The position numbers and the translations under genes are program-made. DNA of 64,000 nt, taken from Oricola sp. GTDB taxonomy: Bacteria; Pseudomonadota; Alphaproteobacteria; Rhizobiales; Rhizobiaceae. Position 1 is the first letter of the stretch. Every line of letters starts with the position of its first letter. The stretch covers positions 62,001-126,000 of the forward strand of contig NZ_JALEGV010000014.1 in assembly GCF_022763245.1 (NCBI RefSeq). Reading direction: 5' to 3'. Positions 1 through 9,048 of the stretch are shown piece after piece. The notes under the pieces are model-generated. The model had not been told where the DNA came from and searched no databases. It worked only from the letters and a program-made list of their open reading frames with translations.

Positions 1-161
1 GCTTTTACGCGGTGCAGCGCTTCGTGCTGGAATTCTGGAAGCCTTACGGAAGCGCAGTCGCGGGCCTTACGGTGTTCCAGCTGCTTTCCGTCGTGCTTCT
101 CGCCTACGCCGTTGTCATGGTCTCCACGGCCGATCGGGCAGCAGCCGGCGAACAGCCCTGA
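1..161 (+). CDS. Lgt-like membrane protein, C-terminal end (partial)
   Basis: The reading frame is open from the left edge (first full codon at base 3) and stops with TGA at 159-161, so only about 52 C-terminal residues are seen. They hold an R-F-V-L-E-F-W-K-P-Y segment followed by one hydrophobic helix ending near VVMVS. An arginine/glutamate-rich segment before a last transmembrane helix resembles the C-terminus of prolipoprotein diacylglyceryl transferase (Lgt) and its paralogs, which move a diacylglyceryl group from phosphatidylglycerol to a cysteine. The catalytic part lies outside the window, so this is a family guess. A nearby radical SAM gene of a lipid-coupling family on the same strand makes a lipid-related role attractive. 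Confidence 0.45.
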   Translation, partial: FYAVQRFVLEFWKPYGSAVAGLTVFQLLSVVLLAYAVVMVSTADRAAAGEQP

Positions 162-231
162 CGCGATTTCTTGTCGTCCGTGCGGAGACATGGTCTAGAT
201 TTGGCCAAACCTCTCCGACGAGGGTGCGGCG

Positions 232-483
232 ATGCACGACAGCGAAGACGAGACAGCGGTCAGACGATTCGGGTTCGGGCAGATCCTGCTCGGCATACTG
301 GGGCTGCTGCTGCTTCTGCCCGGCGCGTGCGGGGTTTTCGTCATCGCCCTCATCGTGAACGATCCGAACGATCCTTTCGTCGAGATCGGCGTGGCGTTCT
401 CCGTGCTCGGGCTTCTCGTCGGCGCCCTCGGCGTCTGGCTGCTGAGGCGGGTGATCCGCAACGCGCGAAGCGGACGGAGTTGA
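232..483 (+). CDS. small two-helix membrane protein (hypothetical)
   Basis: An 83-residue protein starting at ATG 232 after a GAGGG-like ribosome site. A charged N-terminus (about 12 residues) is followed by a long hydrophobic helix with the run LLGILGLLLLLPGACGV, a short polar loop containing NDPNDPF, a second helix, and an Arg-rich C-terminus. No family was recognised. The first helix closely matches that of the next small gene (LLGVLGVLLLLPGVC), so the two are probably paralogs. The gene lies between the Lgt-like gene and the radical SAM gene and could be co-transcribed with them. Function unknown. Confidence 0.6.
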   Translation: MHDSEDETAVRRFGFGQILLGILGLLLLLPGACGVFVIALIVNDPNDPFVEIGVAFSVLGLLVGALGVWLLRRVIRNARSGRS

Positions 484-571
484 CCCACACGCTCCCCTTC
501 CCGAACCTTGCCGTTTACGAAAGGCATGAAATCGCCGACCATATCGGTGATCGGCCGAAGAGGGTTCGTTG

Positions 572-754
572 ATGGTCGCAAGGGTTTTGTTGGGCGTGCT
601 CGGAGTACTTCTCCTCCTCCCGGGGGTCTGCAGCGTCGTCTTCATGGGCATGTTCGGGAATGACGGAGCCGGAATCCTCTGGCTGCTCTGGCTCGTCACT
701 TTCGCCATAGGCTGGGGCGGGTTCGTCCTGCTGCGCAAGGCCTGGCGGGGGTAG
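572..754 (+). CDS. small two-helix membrane protein, paralog of the preceding gene
   Basis: About 60 residues. ATG 572 is preferred because an AGAGGG ribosome site lies about 8 bases upstream; a TTG at 569 is the only earlier in-frame start. The protein is almost entirely two hydrophobic helices separated by a GNDGAG turn and ends in a basic tail (RKAWRG). Its first helix repeats the LLG-LG-LLLLPG-C pattern of the upstream 83-residue protein. The stop codon is two bases before the radical SAM start, so translational coupling is likely. No known family was recognised; a role as accessory membrane subunit or anchor for the radical SAM enzyme is only inference. Confidence 0.6.
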   Translation: MVARVLLGVLGVLLLLPGVCSVVFMGMFGNDGAGILWLLWLVTFAIGWGGFVLLRKAWRG

Positions 755-756
755 GC

Positions 757-2157
757 ATGAACGCGCCGTTGCGCAAGTCGCGCCCCTATCTGTTCCATGG
801 CCAGACCCAGTCGCTCTGCGAGACCTGCCTGAAGCTGGTGCCCGCCAAGATCCTGATCGACGGCGACGACGTCTGGTACCAGAAGCGCTGCCGCGAGCAC
901 GGCGTGCAGATGACGAAGATCTCGTCGGATGCCGCCTACTACAAGGCGGAACTCTCCTTCCTGAAGCCCGGCGACCGGCCGCTGGACGTGCAGACGCGGA
1001 CGGATTTCGGCTGCCCCTGGGATTGCGGCCTCTGCCCCGATCACGAGCAGCATTCATGCCTTGCGATCATCGAGGTCAACGAGGCCTGCAACCTGACCTG
1101 CCCGGTCTGTTTTGCCGGCTCATCGCAACAGGCGACGAAGCAGCTCGACCTGGCCACGATCGGCCGGATGATGGATGCGCTGGTCGCCAGCGAGGGCGAG
1201 CCGGACCTCCTGCAGCTTTCCGGCGGCGAACCGACCATCCATCCGGACATCCTGACGATCGTCGACATGGCGCGCGAGCGGCCGATCCGCCATCTGATGA
1301 TCAACACCAACGGGCTGCGCATCGCCTCCGATCCGAAATTCGCCGACGCGCTGGCGGAGCGGCGCAGGGGACTGGAGATCTATCTGCAGTTCGATTCTCT
1401 GAAGCCCGAGGCCCTTAGAGAGCTGCGCGGCGCGGATCTGTCCAAGGTCAGGCGCAATGCGCTCGAGGCATTAGAGGCGCGCGGCATCTCCACCACGCTG
1501 GTCTGCACAGTGAAGAAGGGCGTCAATGACGACGAGATGGGCGACATCATCGCGCATGCCCTGAGATATCGCTGCGTGCGCGGCGTCACCTTCCAGCCGA
1601 TCCAGGATACCGGGCGCAATCTCGGCTTCGAAGCGAAGACCGACCGGGTCCTGCTGACCGACATCCGCCGGCGGATTGTCGAAGACAGCGGGATCTTCGG
1701 CGAGGCGGACATGATCCCGCTGCCCTGCAACCCGACCGCGATCTGCATCGGCTACGGCTTGCGCAACGGCGAGCAGGTCATCCCGGTGACCGCGATGATC
1801 CCGAAGGACGAACTGGTCGCCGAATTGCCGAACGCCGTGACCTTCGAGCGCTATCCGATGCTGCGGGAGCGGATCTTCGACCTGTTTTCGCTGTCGACCA
1901 TCGAGCCCAATGCGGCGCAGCGCTTCGGCGACCTCCTGTGCTGCCTGCCGCAGGTGGCCGTGCCGGAGGGGCTCGGATATGAAAACGTCTTCCGCGTCGT
2001 CATTTCCAACTTCATGGACCGGTTCGATTTCTGTGTCGGGAACGTCAAGCGCTCCTGCGTCCACTTCGTCACGCCGGCCGGCCAGATCATCCCTTTCGAG
2101 ACCTACAACCTGTTCTATCGCAATGGCGAGATCGAGCGGATGCGCGGCGTCGGCTGA
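757..2157 (+). CDS. radical SAM enzyme, MJ0619/tetraether-synthase (Tes)-like
   Basis: A 466-residue protein. The N-terminus has a zinc-ribbon-like module (C21, C24, C45, H48), then the block CPWDCGLCPDHEQHSCL (cysteines 86-101), then the radical SAM cluster CNLTCPVC (C111, C115, C118) and a GGEP motif near residue 155 that typically binds SAM. The C-terminal part adds further cysteine pairs (PCNPTAIC, LLCCLP, FCVGNVKRSC), suggesting extra Fe-S clusters. This layout matches the family that includes the archaeal pterin methylase MJ0619 and tetraether lipid synthase Tes, which joins lipid tails carbon to carbon. The bacterial substrate is not known. Neighbours are an Lgt-like gene and two tiny membrane proteins, so a membrane lipid or lipoprotein substrate is a reasonable hypothesis. 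Confidence 0.85.
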   Translation: MNAPLRKSRPYLFHGQTQSLCETCLKLVPAKILIDGDDVWYQKRCREHGVQMTKISSDAAYYKAELSFLKPGDRPLDVQTRTDFGCPWDCGLCPDHEQHSCLAIIEVNEACNLTCPVCFAGSSQQATKQLDLATIGRMMDALVASEGEPDLLQLSGGEPTIHPDILTIVDMARERPIRHLMINTNGLRIASDPKFADALAERRRGLEIYLQFDSLKPEALRELRGADLSKVRRNALEALEARGISTTLVCTVKKGVNDDEMGDIIAHALRYRCVRGVTFQPIQDTGRNLGFEAKTDRVLLTDIRRRIVEDSGIFGEADMIPLPCNPTAICIGYGLRNGEQVIPVTAMIPKDELVAELPNAVTFERYPMLRERIFDLFSLSTIEPNAAQRFGDLLCCLPQVAVPEGLGYENVFRVVISNFMDRFDFCVGNVKRSCVHFVTPAGQIIPFETYNLFYRNGEIERMRGVG

Positions 2158-2229
2158 GGCGGGCCGGGCGAAGCCGCGAACCGTCATCATCCGGTTACGA
2201 AAATTTCACGGAACCGAGAAAGGCCTGCC

Positions 2230-2292
2230 ATGAAAGATGACGATGTGTCCGGTCGGCGCGGAGTGCGCCTTGTCCAGGAGACCCCAACATGA
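2230..2292 (+). CDS. short upstream ORF overlapping the phoD start
   Basis: A 20-codon ORF starts at ATG 2230 with an AAAGG site about 8 bases upstream. It ends in a TGA that overlaps the phoD ATG as ATGA. The predicted peptide is hydrophilic (begins MKDDDVSGRRG) and has no signal. The phoD ribosome site (AGGAG, 2276-2280) lies inside this ORF. The arrangement looks like a translationally coupled leader, but nothing else proves expression; chance is possible. Confidence 0.3.
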   Translation: MKDDDVSGRRGVRLVQETPT

Positions 2293-3866
2293 CGAAACTG
2301 ACCCATCTGTCCCGCCGCGGCTTCATGGCGGGCGCCGGCGCGACGGCCCTTGTCGCCGGTTCCGGCCTCGCCCTTCCGTCCTATTTGCGCGCCAACCAGC
2401 GCCCGATCTTCTCGCACGGCGTCCAGTCGGGTGACGTGGACGCGTCTTCCGGCGTCATCTGGACGCGCACCGACCGCCCGGCCAAGGTGATGTTCGAGGT
2501 CGCCACCACCGAGAGCTTCAAGGACGCGCGCAAGCTCGCCGCGCTCGACGCGCTGCCGACCAGCGATTTCGCGGTCAAGCGCCTGCTCCAGGACCTGCCG
2601 TCCGACCAGGACGTCTTCTACCGCATGACCGCCGTCGACCTTTCCGACGCGAACGCCGTCTCCGAGCCGGTCACCGGCCGCTTCCGCACCGCGCCGATGT
2701 CGAAGCGCTCGGTCAAGTTCGCCTGGTCGGGCGACACCGCCGGCCAGGGCTGGGGCATCGACGACGAGGGCATGCTGACCTACGCGACCATGGCGAAGCA
2801 CGCGCCCGACTTCTTCATCCATTCCGGCGACACGATCTACGCCGACGGCCCGATGGCCGACGAGGTCGAGTTCAAGGACGGCACCAAGTGGGTCAACACG
2901 GTGCTGATCGACGAGAAGCGCAAGGTCGCCGAGACGCTGGACGAGTTCCGCGGCCAGTGGAAATACAACATGATGGACGCCCATGTGCGCGCCCTGTCGG
3001 AAATCTGCCCGACCTTCTACCAGTGGGACGACCACGAGGTCTGCAACAACTGGTCCTCGTCGAAGGACCTCTCCGGCGACGACCGCTACACCGAGAAATC
3101 CGTCGACCTGCTGCGCGCACGCGCCGGCCGCGCCTTCCACGAGATGAGCCCGATCCGCTACACGCCGGCCGAGCCGGGCCGCGTCTACCGCAAGATCGCC
3201 TACGGTCCGATGCTGGACGTGTTCTTCCTCGACCTGCGCTCCTATCGCGGCCCGAACGGTCCGGCGATGGAAACCGAGATGACGCCGGAAAGCCGCATTC
3301 TCGGCGCCGAGCAGGTGGCGTGGCTGAAGCGCGAGCTGACCAATTCGAAAGCCACCTGGAAAGTCATCGCCTGCGACATGCCGATCGGCCTGATCGTCTG
3401 GGACAACTGGGCCGAACAGGCCGGCGCGGAGGCGATCGCCAATGGCGACAACGGTCCGGCCAAGGGCCGCGAACTGGAAATCGCCGACCTGCTGCGCTTC
3501 ATCAAGACCGCCGGCGTGACCAACACGGTCTGGTTCACCGCCGACGTCCACTACACCGCGGCGCATTACTACAATCCGGACAAGGCGCAGTTCCAGGATT
3601 TCGATCCTTTCTGGGAATTCGTCTCCGGTCCGCTGCATGCCGGCACCTTCGGCCCGAACGGCCTCGACATGACGTTCGGCCCGGAAGTGAAGTTCGTGAA
3701 GGCACCGACCGCCGAGCAGGGCGCCAACCTGCCGCCCTCGGCGGGTCTGCAGTTCTTCGGCCTCGTCGACATCGACGGCGCGACGGAACAGATGACCGTG
3801 CGTCTGATGGACCGCGCCGACACTGAACTCTATGCGGTCACGCTGGATCCGGTGCGCGCCGGCTGA
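2289..3866 (+). CDS. phoD: alkaline phosphatase/phosphodiesterase PhoD, Tat-exported
   Basis: A 525-residue PhoD-family metallophosphoesterase, the usual family size. The N-terminus carries a twin-arginine signal (SRRGFMAG) followed by a hydrophobic stretch, so it is exported folded to the periplasm or beyond. The PhoD N-terminal domain (FSHGVQSGDV, WTRT) precedes the catalytic domain with metal-ligand motifs SGDT, HSGDTIYADGP, WDDHEV and FTADVHYTAA. Family members hydrolyse phosphomonoesters and phosphodiesters, using Fe/Ca in the best studied case, and release phosphate from organic sources. The start at ATG 2289 has a good AGGAG site. The gene stands alone and is closed by a strong terminator. 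PhoB control is expected for the family, but only a poor Pho-box match is visible upstream. Confidence 0.93.
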   Translation: MTKLTHLSRRGFMAGAGATALVAGSGLALPSYLRANQRPIFSHGVQSGDVDASSGVIWTRTDRPAKVMFEVATTESFKDARKLAALDALPTSDFAVKRLLQDLPSDQDVFYRMTAVDLSDANAVSEPVTGRFRTAPMSKRSVKFAWSGDTAGQGWGIDDEGMLTYATMAKHAPDFFIHSGDTIYADGPMADEVEFKDGTKWVNTVLIDEKRKVAETLDEFRGQWKYNMMDAHVRALSEICPTFYQWDDHEVCNNWSSSKDLSGDDRYTEKSVDLLRARAGRAFHEMSPIRYTPAEPGRVYRKIAYGPMLDVFFLDLRSYRGPNGPAMETEMTPESRILGAEQVAWLKRELTNSKATWKVIACDMPIGLIVWDNWAEQAGAEAIANGDNGPAKGRELEIADLLRFIKTAGVTNTVWFTADVHYTAAHYYNPDKAQFQDFDPFWEFVSGPLHAGTFGPNGLDMTFGPEVKFVKAPTAEQGANLPPSAGLQFFGLVDIDGATEQMTVRLMDRADTELYAVTLDPVRAG

Positions 3867-3890
3867 TTTCAGCGGACCGAAGCGACAGTG

Positions 3891-3917
3891 AAAGCGGGCC
3901 TTCGGGCCCGCTTTTTT
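3891..3917 (+). terminator. rho-independent terminator after phoD
   Basis: A nine-base-pair stem AAGCGGGCC / GGCCCGCTT with a TTCG tetraloop is followed by a T run (3912-3917). It lies 25 bases after the phoD stop codon. Confidence 0.9.
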
Positions 3918-4104
3918 CGTCCTTTCGGTGTAAATCGCCACCCATCTGTTTCATTTCGGGACATCATCGCGGTATGGGTTGAGACGGGCCGGAATTCGGG
4001 GACGCGGGGTTCGTTAATGTTGTGTTTTCCTTATTTCGCCATTTTATTGACGAATTGAAGGGCGTATCAGCCGTCGGCGCGAGCCGGGGCAACAGGAGAA
4101 GATA

Positions 4105-4671
4105 ATGCTGAAGTCTGCGCATGCCGCGGGTGTCTGTCTGTTTGTGGCGGCGATTGCCGTCAGCGGGTGTTCGACGGCCCGATTTGGCGGCTATCCACCC
4201 TATCAACAGCCGGCGCCGATTCAGGCCGCGCCCGCAGGAACGGTGACCGCCGGCCAGTTGCCGCCGCCGACTCAGCCTGGCGCAGACCCGAATGCGCAGG
4301 GCGCCTATCCGACCGCGCCGGGTGCCGAGACGGGCGTGCCGGGCGATCCGAACGCGGCCGGCTCCAGCATCCAGAACGTCGCGACAAACGGCCCGGTCAC
4401 GCGTGAATCTCTGGTCGGCGCATGGAAGGTCACGACGGCCGGTTCGTCGTGCCAGATGTTCATGGCGTTGACCAAGTGGACCGGCGGTTTCCGCGCCGCC
4501 TCGCGCGGCTGCCCGGGTGACGCGGCCAACGTGTCCGCCTGGGACGTGCAGGGCCAGCAGGTCGTCCTGAGCGATTCCAACGGCAACAAGGTGGCGACAC
4601 TGTTCCCGACGGGCAGCGGCTCGTTCAACGGGCAGACGACCACCGGGGCCGCAATCTCGCTGTCGCGCTAA
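4105..4671 (+). CDS. omp19: outer-membrane lipoprotein, Omp19/protease-inhibitor Inh family
   Basis: A 188-residue lipoprotein with a signal peptide ending in lipobox AVSGC (Cys22), a Pro/Ala/Gly-rich linker (residues 30-95), and a C-terminal Inh-type beta-barrel domain. Motifs LVGAWKV, SSCQ, SRGCPGDAANVSAW, QGQQVVL and the ending GSFNGQTTTG...LSR match Brucella Omp19 closely; that protein inhibits host proteases and helps the cell envelope resist proteolysis. The two cysteines of the domain (SSC and RGC) would form its disulfide. ATG 4105 follows an AGGAG site. The gene sits 15 bases upstream of zapE, so the two may be co-transcribed. Confidence 0.88.
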   Translation: MLKSAHAAGVCLFVAAIAVSGCSTARFGGYPPYQQPAPIQAAPAGTVTAGQLPPPTQPGADPNAQGAYPTAPGAETGVPGDPNAAGSSIQNVATNGPVTRESLVGAWKVTTAGSSCQMFMALTKWTGGFRAASRGCPGDAANVSAWDVQGQQVVLSDSNGNKVATLFPTGSGSFNGQTTTGAAISLSR

Positions 4672-4686
4672 GCGTTTCGGGCGCCG

Positions 4687-5841
4687 ATGCCTGACCAGAT
4701 GCAGCGGATAGACCTGGTGCGGGCGCGTTACGACGCGCTCGTCGCCGAGGGCAAGCTCGATCCCGATTCCGCGCAGGAAGCGCTCGCCAGCCGTTTCGAC
4801 GCGCTGAACGAGCAGATCGGCTCGCTGCGGCTTGCCGCGAAATCCTCTTCGCTCGGCTGGCTGTTCGCGCGGCGCGCGCCCAAGCCCGAAACCGTCAAGG
4901 GTCTCTATGTCCACGGCCATGTCGGGCGTGGCAAGACCATGCTGATGGACTTCTTCTTCGCGGCCTGCCCGGCCAAGCGCAAGCGCCGCGCCCATTTCAA
5001 CGATTTCATGGCGGACGTGCATGACCGCATCGCCGCCCACCGCGCCGCACTGAAGAACGGCGAGGTCAAGGGCGACGATCCGATCCCGCCGGTGGCGCGC
5101 GACATCGCCAAGCAATCGCGCGTCTTGTGCTTCGACGAGTTCTCGGTCACCGACATCGCGGACGCGATGATCCTGTCGCGCCTGTTCACCGCTCTGTTCG
5201 AGAACGGCGTCATCCTTGTGGCCACCTCCAACGTGGCGCCGGGCGACCTTTATCGCGATGGGCTCAATCGCGGCCTGTTCCTGCCGTTCATCGACGTCCT
5301 GCTCGCCCATACGCAAGTCATGAGCCTCGACGCCGATCGCGACTATCGCCTCGACCGGCTGGGGCGCTCGAAACTCTACGTCTCGCCGCTGGGCGTGGCG
5401 GCCGACGCGGCCATCGAAGAGGTCTGGACGCGGCTGACCGGCGGCGTGGCTGCGCATCGCGAACTGATCGAGGTGAAGGGCCACGAGATCGTCGTGCCGG
5501 CCGTCGTCATGGGTGCGGCCCGATTCTCTTTCCCCGACCTGTGCGAGAAGCCGCTCGGCGCGCGGGACTTCCTGGCGCTGGCGCGCAACTACCACACCAT
5601 CTTCGTGGAGCGCGTGCCGATCATGCGCGAAGGCCGCCGCAACGAGGCGAAACGGTTCATCACCCTGGTCGACACGCTCTACGACAACCGCATCCGCCTC
5701 GTCGTCTCCGCGGAGGCGGAGCCGGACCAGCTCTATCAGGCGAAGACCGGCGTGGAGGTGTTCGAGTTCGACCGCACGGTCTCGCGGCTGATCGAGATGC
5801 GCTCGGAAGCCTGGGTGGCGCAGGCGGGCGAGGCCGGGTGA
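4687..5841 (+). CDS. zapE: cell division ATPase ZapE (AFG1-like)
   Basis: A 384-residue AFG1/LACE1-family P-loop ATPase. Walker A is GHVGRGKT (77-84) and Walker B is VLCFDEF (Asp150-Glu151); a sensor-like VATSN follows. In enterobacteria ZapE associates with the Z-ring and affects constriction; in mitochondria the homolog acts in protein quality control. No signal or transmembrane segment is seen, so it is cytoplasmic. Placement directly upstream of mdh-suc genes is usual in rhizobia. Its stop codon overlaps the GTG start of the VOC gene (GTGA), suggesting translational coupling. Confidence 0.9.
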   Translation: MPDQMQRIDLVRARYDALVAEGKLDPDSAQEALASRFDALNEQIGSLRLAAKSSSLGWLFARRAPKPETVKGLYVHGHVGRGKTMLMDFFFAACPAKRKRRAHFNDFMADVHDRIAAHRAALKNGEVKGDDPIPPVARDIAKQSRVLCFDEFSVTDIADAMILSRLFTALFENGVILVATSNVAPGDLYRDGLNRGLFLPFIDVLLAHTQVMSLDADRDYRLDRLGRSKLYVSPLGVAADAAIEEVWTRLTGGVAAHRELIEVKGHEIVVPAVVMGAARFSFPDLCEKPLGARDFLALARNYHTIFVERVPIMREGRRNEAKRFITLVDTLYDNRIRLVVSAEAEPDQLYQAKTGVEVFEFDRTVSRLIEMRSEAWVAQAGEAG

Positions 5842-6254
5842 GCGCCCGCATCGCGACCGTGACGCTGGTCGTGCCGGATTACGATGCGGCCATCGGCTTC
5901 TATTGCGGCGCGCTCGGCTTTGATCTCCTCGAGGACACGCTGCTTTCGCAGGCCAAGCGCTGGGTGCGTGTCGCGCCGAAGGGCGGCGGGACGGCGCTGC
6001 TGCTGGCGCGGGCCGACGGGGCGGTGCAGGCGACCGCGATCGGCGCTCAGGCCGGCGGTCGCGTGGCGTTCTTTCTGGAAACCGACGATTTCGCCCGCGA
6101 TCACAAAGCTTTCATGAGCGCCGGTGTAGAGTTCCTCGAGACGCCGCGCAGGGAGGCCTATGGCGTGGTCGCGGTCTTCGCGGATCCGTTCGGCAATCGC
6201 TGGGACCTGATCCAGCCGGGCGGCGGGGAAAGCGGTCAAATTAGCGGAATGTGA
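5838..6254 (+). CDS. VOC-family (glyoxalase/bleomycin resistance-like) protein
   Basis: A 138-residue protein starting at GTG 5838 and overlapping the zapE stop by four bases. The vicinal-oxygen-chelate fold is seen as two beta-alpha-beta units: an N-terminal TVTLVVPDYDAAIGFYCGALGF and a C-terminal FLETDDF...VVAVFADPFGNRWDLIQP. The position of the first metal ligand (usually His in glyoxalase I) is held by another residue in VTLVVPDYD, so it is unlikely to be a classical glyoxalase I. Substrate unknown. It is probably the last gene of the omp19-zapE unit, since 190 AT-rich bases separate it from mdh. Confidence 0.8.
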   Translation: MSARIATVTLVVPDYDAAIGFYCGALGFDLLEDTLLSQAKRWVRVAPKGGGTALLLARADGAVQATAIGAQAGGRVAFFLETDDFARDHKAFMSAGVEFLETPRREAYGVVAVFADPFGNRWDLIQPGGGESGQISGM

Positions 6255-6274
6255 GAAACGGACGGCGCAAATTC

Positions 6275-6288
6275 TTACGTTTACGTAA
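6275..6288. promoter_or_regulatory. palindrome upstream of mdh, possible operator
   Basis: The sequence TTACGT-TT-ACGTAA is a perfect six-base inverted repeat with a two-base spacer in an unusually AT-rich stretch. A TTATAT hexamer (6297-6302) follows, which could be a -10 element, with the palindrome over the matching -35 position. This is what a repressor site over the promoter of the mdh-suc operon would look like. The regulator is not identified. Confidence 0.4.
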
Positions 6289-6377
6289 TTCCCGAGTTAT
6301 ATAACCGTTTGAATTCATTGATGACGAAAGTTTCGGTTGATTTTTTTCGCGGAAAGAGTCACGTCCCTTCGCGATAA

Positions 6378-7409
<1,032 letters not shown>

Positions 7410-7445
7410 GTGCGCCCCTTCGGGGCCAAGGCATGAGGAATTGCC

Positions 7446-8642
7446 ATGAACATCCATGAATACCAGGCCAAGCGGCTGCTGCACGAATACGGCGCACCGA
7501 TCGCCGGCGGCGTGGCCGTCTACTCCGTCGAACAGGCGGAGGAATGGGCCAGCAAGCTTCCCGGGCCGCTCTACGTGGTCAAGAGCCAGATCCATGCCGG
7601 CGGTCGCGGCAAGGGCAAGTTCAAGGAACTCGGCGAAGACGCCAAGGGCGGCGTGCGGCTGGCCAAGTCGGTCGAGGAAGTCGTCGAGAACGCCAAGGAA
7701 ATGCTCGGCAACACGCTGGTGACCAAGCAGACCGGCCCGGCCGGCAAGCAGGTCAACCGCCTCTATATCGAGGACGGCGCCGACATTGACCGCGAGCTCT
7801 ACCTCTCCATCCTGGTCGACCGCACCGTCGGCCGCCCGGCCTTCGTCGTCTCGACCGAGGGCGGCATGGACATCGAGGCGGTCGCCGAGGAAACCCCGGA
7901 CAAGATCTTCACCCTGCCGATCGATCCGGAGGAGGGCGTCACCGAAGCCGACGCCAAGAAGCTCAACAAGGCGCTGAAGCTGACCAAGGAAGCCGCCAAG
8001 GACGGGCTGAAGCTCTTCCCGATCCTCTACAAGGCCTTCGTCGAGAAGGACATGAGCCTGCTCGAGGTCAACCCGCTGATCGTCATGACCGACGGCCGCC
8101 TGCGCGTGCTCGACGCCAAGGTCTCCTTCGACGGCAACGCGCTGTTCCGCCACGACGACATCATGGCGCTTCGCGACAAGTCGGAAGAAGACGAGAAGGA
8201 AATCGAGGCGTCCAAATACGATCTCGCCTATGTGGCGCTCGACGGTGACATCGGCTGCATGGTCAACGGCGCGGGTCTCGCCATGGCGACGATGGACATC
8301 ATCAAGCTCTACGGCAAGGAGCCGGCGAACTTCCTCGATGTCGGCGGCGGCGCTTCGAAGGAGAAGGTCACCGCGGCCTTCAAGATCATCACCGCAGACC
8401 CGAACGTCAAAGGCATCCTCGTCAACATCTTCGGCGGCATCATGCGTTGCGACGTCATCGCCGAGGGCGTGGTCGCGGCCGTCAAGGAAGTCGGGCTGAA
8501 GGTGCCGCTGGTCGTGCGCCTGGAAGGCACCAATGTCGAGCAGGGCAAGGCGATCATCAACGAGAGCGGCCTGAACGTCATCGCGGCCGACGATCTCGAC
8601 GATGCCGCGCAGAAGATCGTGAAAGCGGTCGAGGAAGCCTGA
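7446..8642 (+). CDS. sucC: succinyl-CoA synthetase (ADP-forming), beta subunit
   Basis: A 398-residue protein, the standard length. It has an ATP-grasp domain ([12 protein letters not shown] start, [12 protein letters not shown] loop, LEVNPL metal site) and a C-terminal CoA-ligase domain with GGGAS and [10 protein letters not shown]. With SucD it makes succinate and ATP from succinyl-CoA. ATG 7446 has a GAGGAA site. Its stop is directly abutted by the GTG of the next ORF. Confidence 0.97.
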   Translation: MNIHEYQAKRLLHEYGAPIAGGVAVYSVEQAEEWASKLPGPLYVVKSQIHAGGRGKGKFKELGEDAKGGVRLAKSVEEVVENAKEMLGNTLVTKQTGPAGKQVNRLYIEDGADIDRELYLSILVDRTVGRPAFVVSTEGGMDIEAVAEETPDKIFTLPIDPEEGVTEADAKKLNKALKLTKEAAKDGLKLFPILYKAFVEKDMSLLEVNPLIVMTDGRLRVLDAKVSFDGNALFRHDDIMALRDKSEEDEKEIEASKYDLAYVALDGDIGCMVNGAGLAMATMDIIKLYGKEPANFLDVGGGASKEKVTAAFKIITADPNVKGILVNIFGGIMRCDVIAEGVVAAVKEVGLKVPLVVRLEGTNVEQGKAIINESGLNVIAADDLDDAAQKIVKAVEEA

Positions 8643-8999
8643 GTGAACGCCAACGACCAGATCGTCGTCGTGACCGCCGTGGTTGTTGCCGCGGCGGCGG
8701 TGACGCTGTTCTGGTCGGGCAGGCGGGCTGCGGGGGGCGCATGGTTCCTGCGCCGCTTGCTGGCCGGCGCCGGGCTGCTCGTGGCGCTGACGGCGGTGTC
8801 GTCCTGGTGGCTGCACGGCGTGGCCGCCGCTGACGTCGCGGCCTGCGAGGCGGCCGGCAATTCCTATGACTGCGAGGACGCCTATCTGGTCGTTGTCATG
8901 GCTCTTCTGGCGGGCGGCCTGGCCGTCGTCCTGTTTGCCGCCGGCCTCACCGGCCTGCGCCTCGCCTCGGGGCTTCGGGCGCGAAAGGCTGTCGCATGA
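8643..8999 (+). CDS. small integral membrane protein between sucC and sucD (unknown)
   Basis: A 118-residue ORF starting at GTG 8643, the base right after the sucC stop. Three hydrophobic helices are visible (about residues 6-24, 36-56 and 80-105). The loop between helices two and three carries a cysteine pair ([10 protein letters not shown]) that could form a disulfide if the loop is outside. Codon use matches neighbours. No family recognised. It splits the otherwise conserved sucC-sucD pair and must be co-transcribed with it; a functional link to the TCA enzymes is unproven. Confidence 0.65.
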   Translation: MNANDQIVVVTAVVVAAAAVTLFWSGRRAAGGAWFLRRLLAGAGLLVALTAVSSWWLHGVAAADVAACEAAGNSYDCEDAYLVVVMALLAGGLAVVLFAAGLTGLRLASGLRARKAVA

Positions 9000-9048
9000 T
9001 CACCGCAATTCTTCATCCACATCCGACTGAATTCTGGGAACTTTCCTA

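Noticed and set aside
2181-2198. Possible Pho box upstream of phoD (CCGTCAT-CATC-CGGTTAC)
   Set aside because: The first half is close to CTGTCAT but the second matches only four of seven bases; too weak to annotate.
2187-3941. Long minus-strand frame opposite phoD
   Set aside because: No family features; the plus-strand PhoD has every expected motif.
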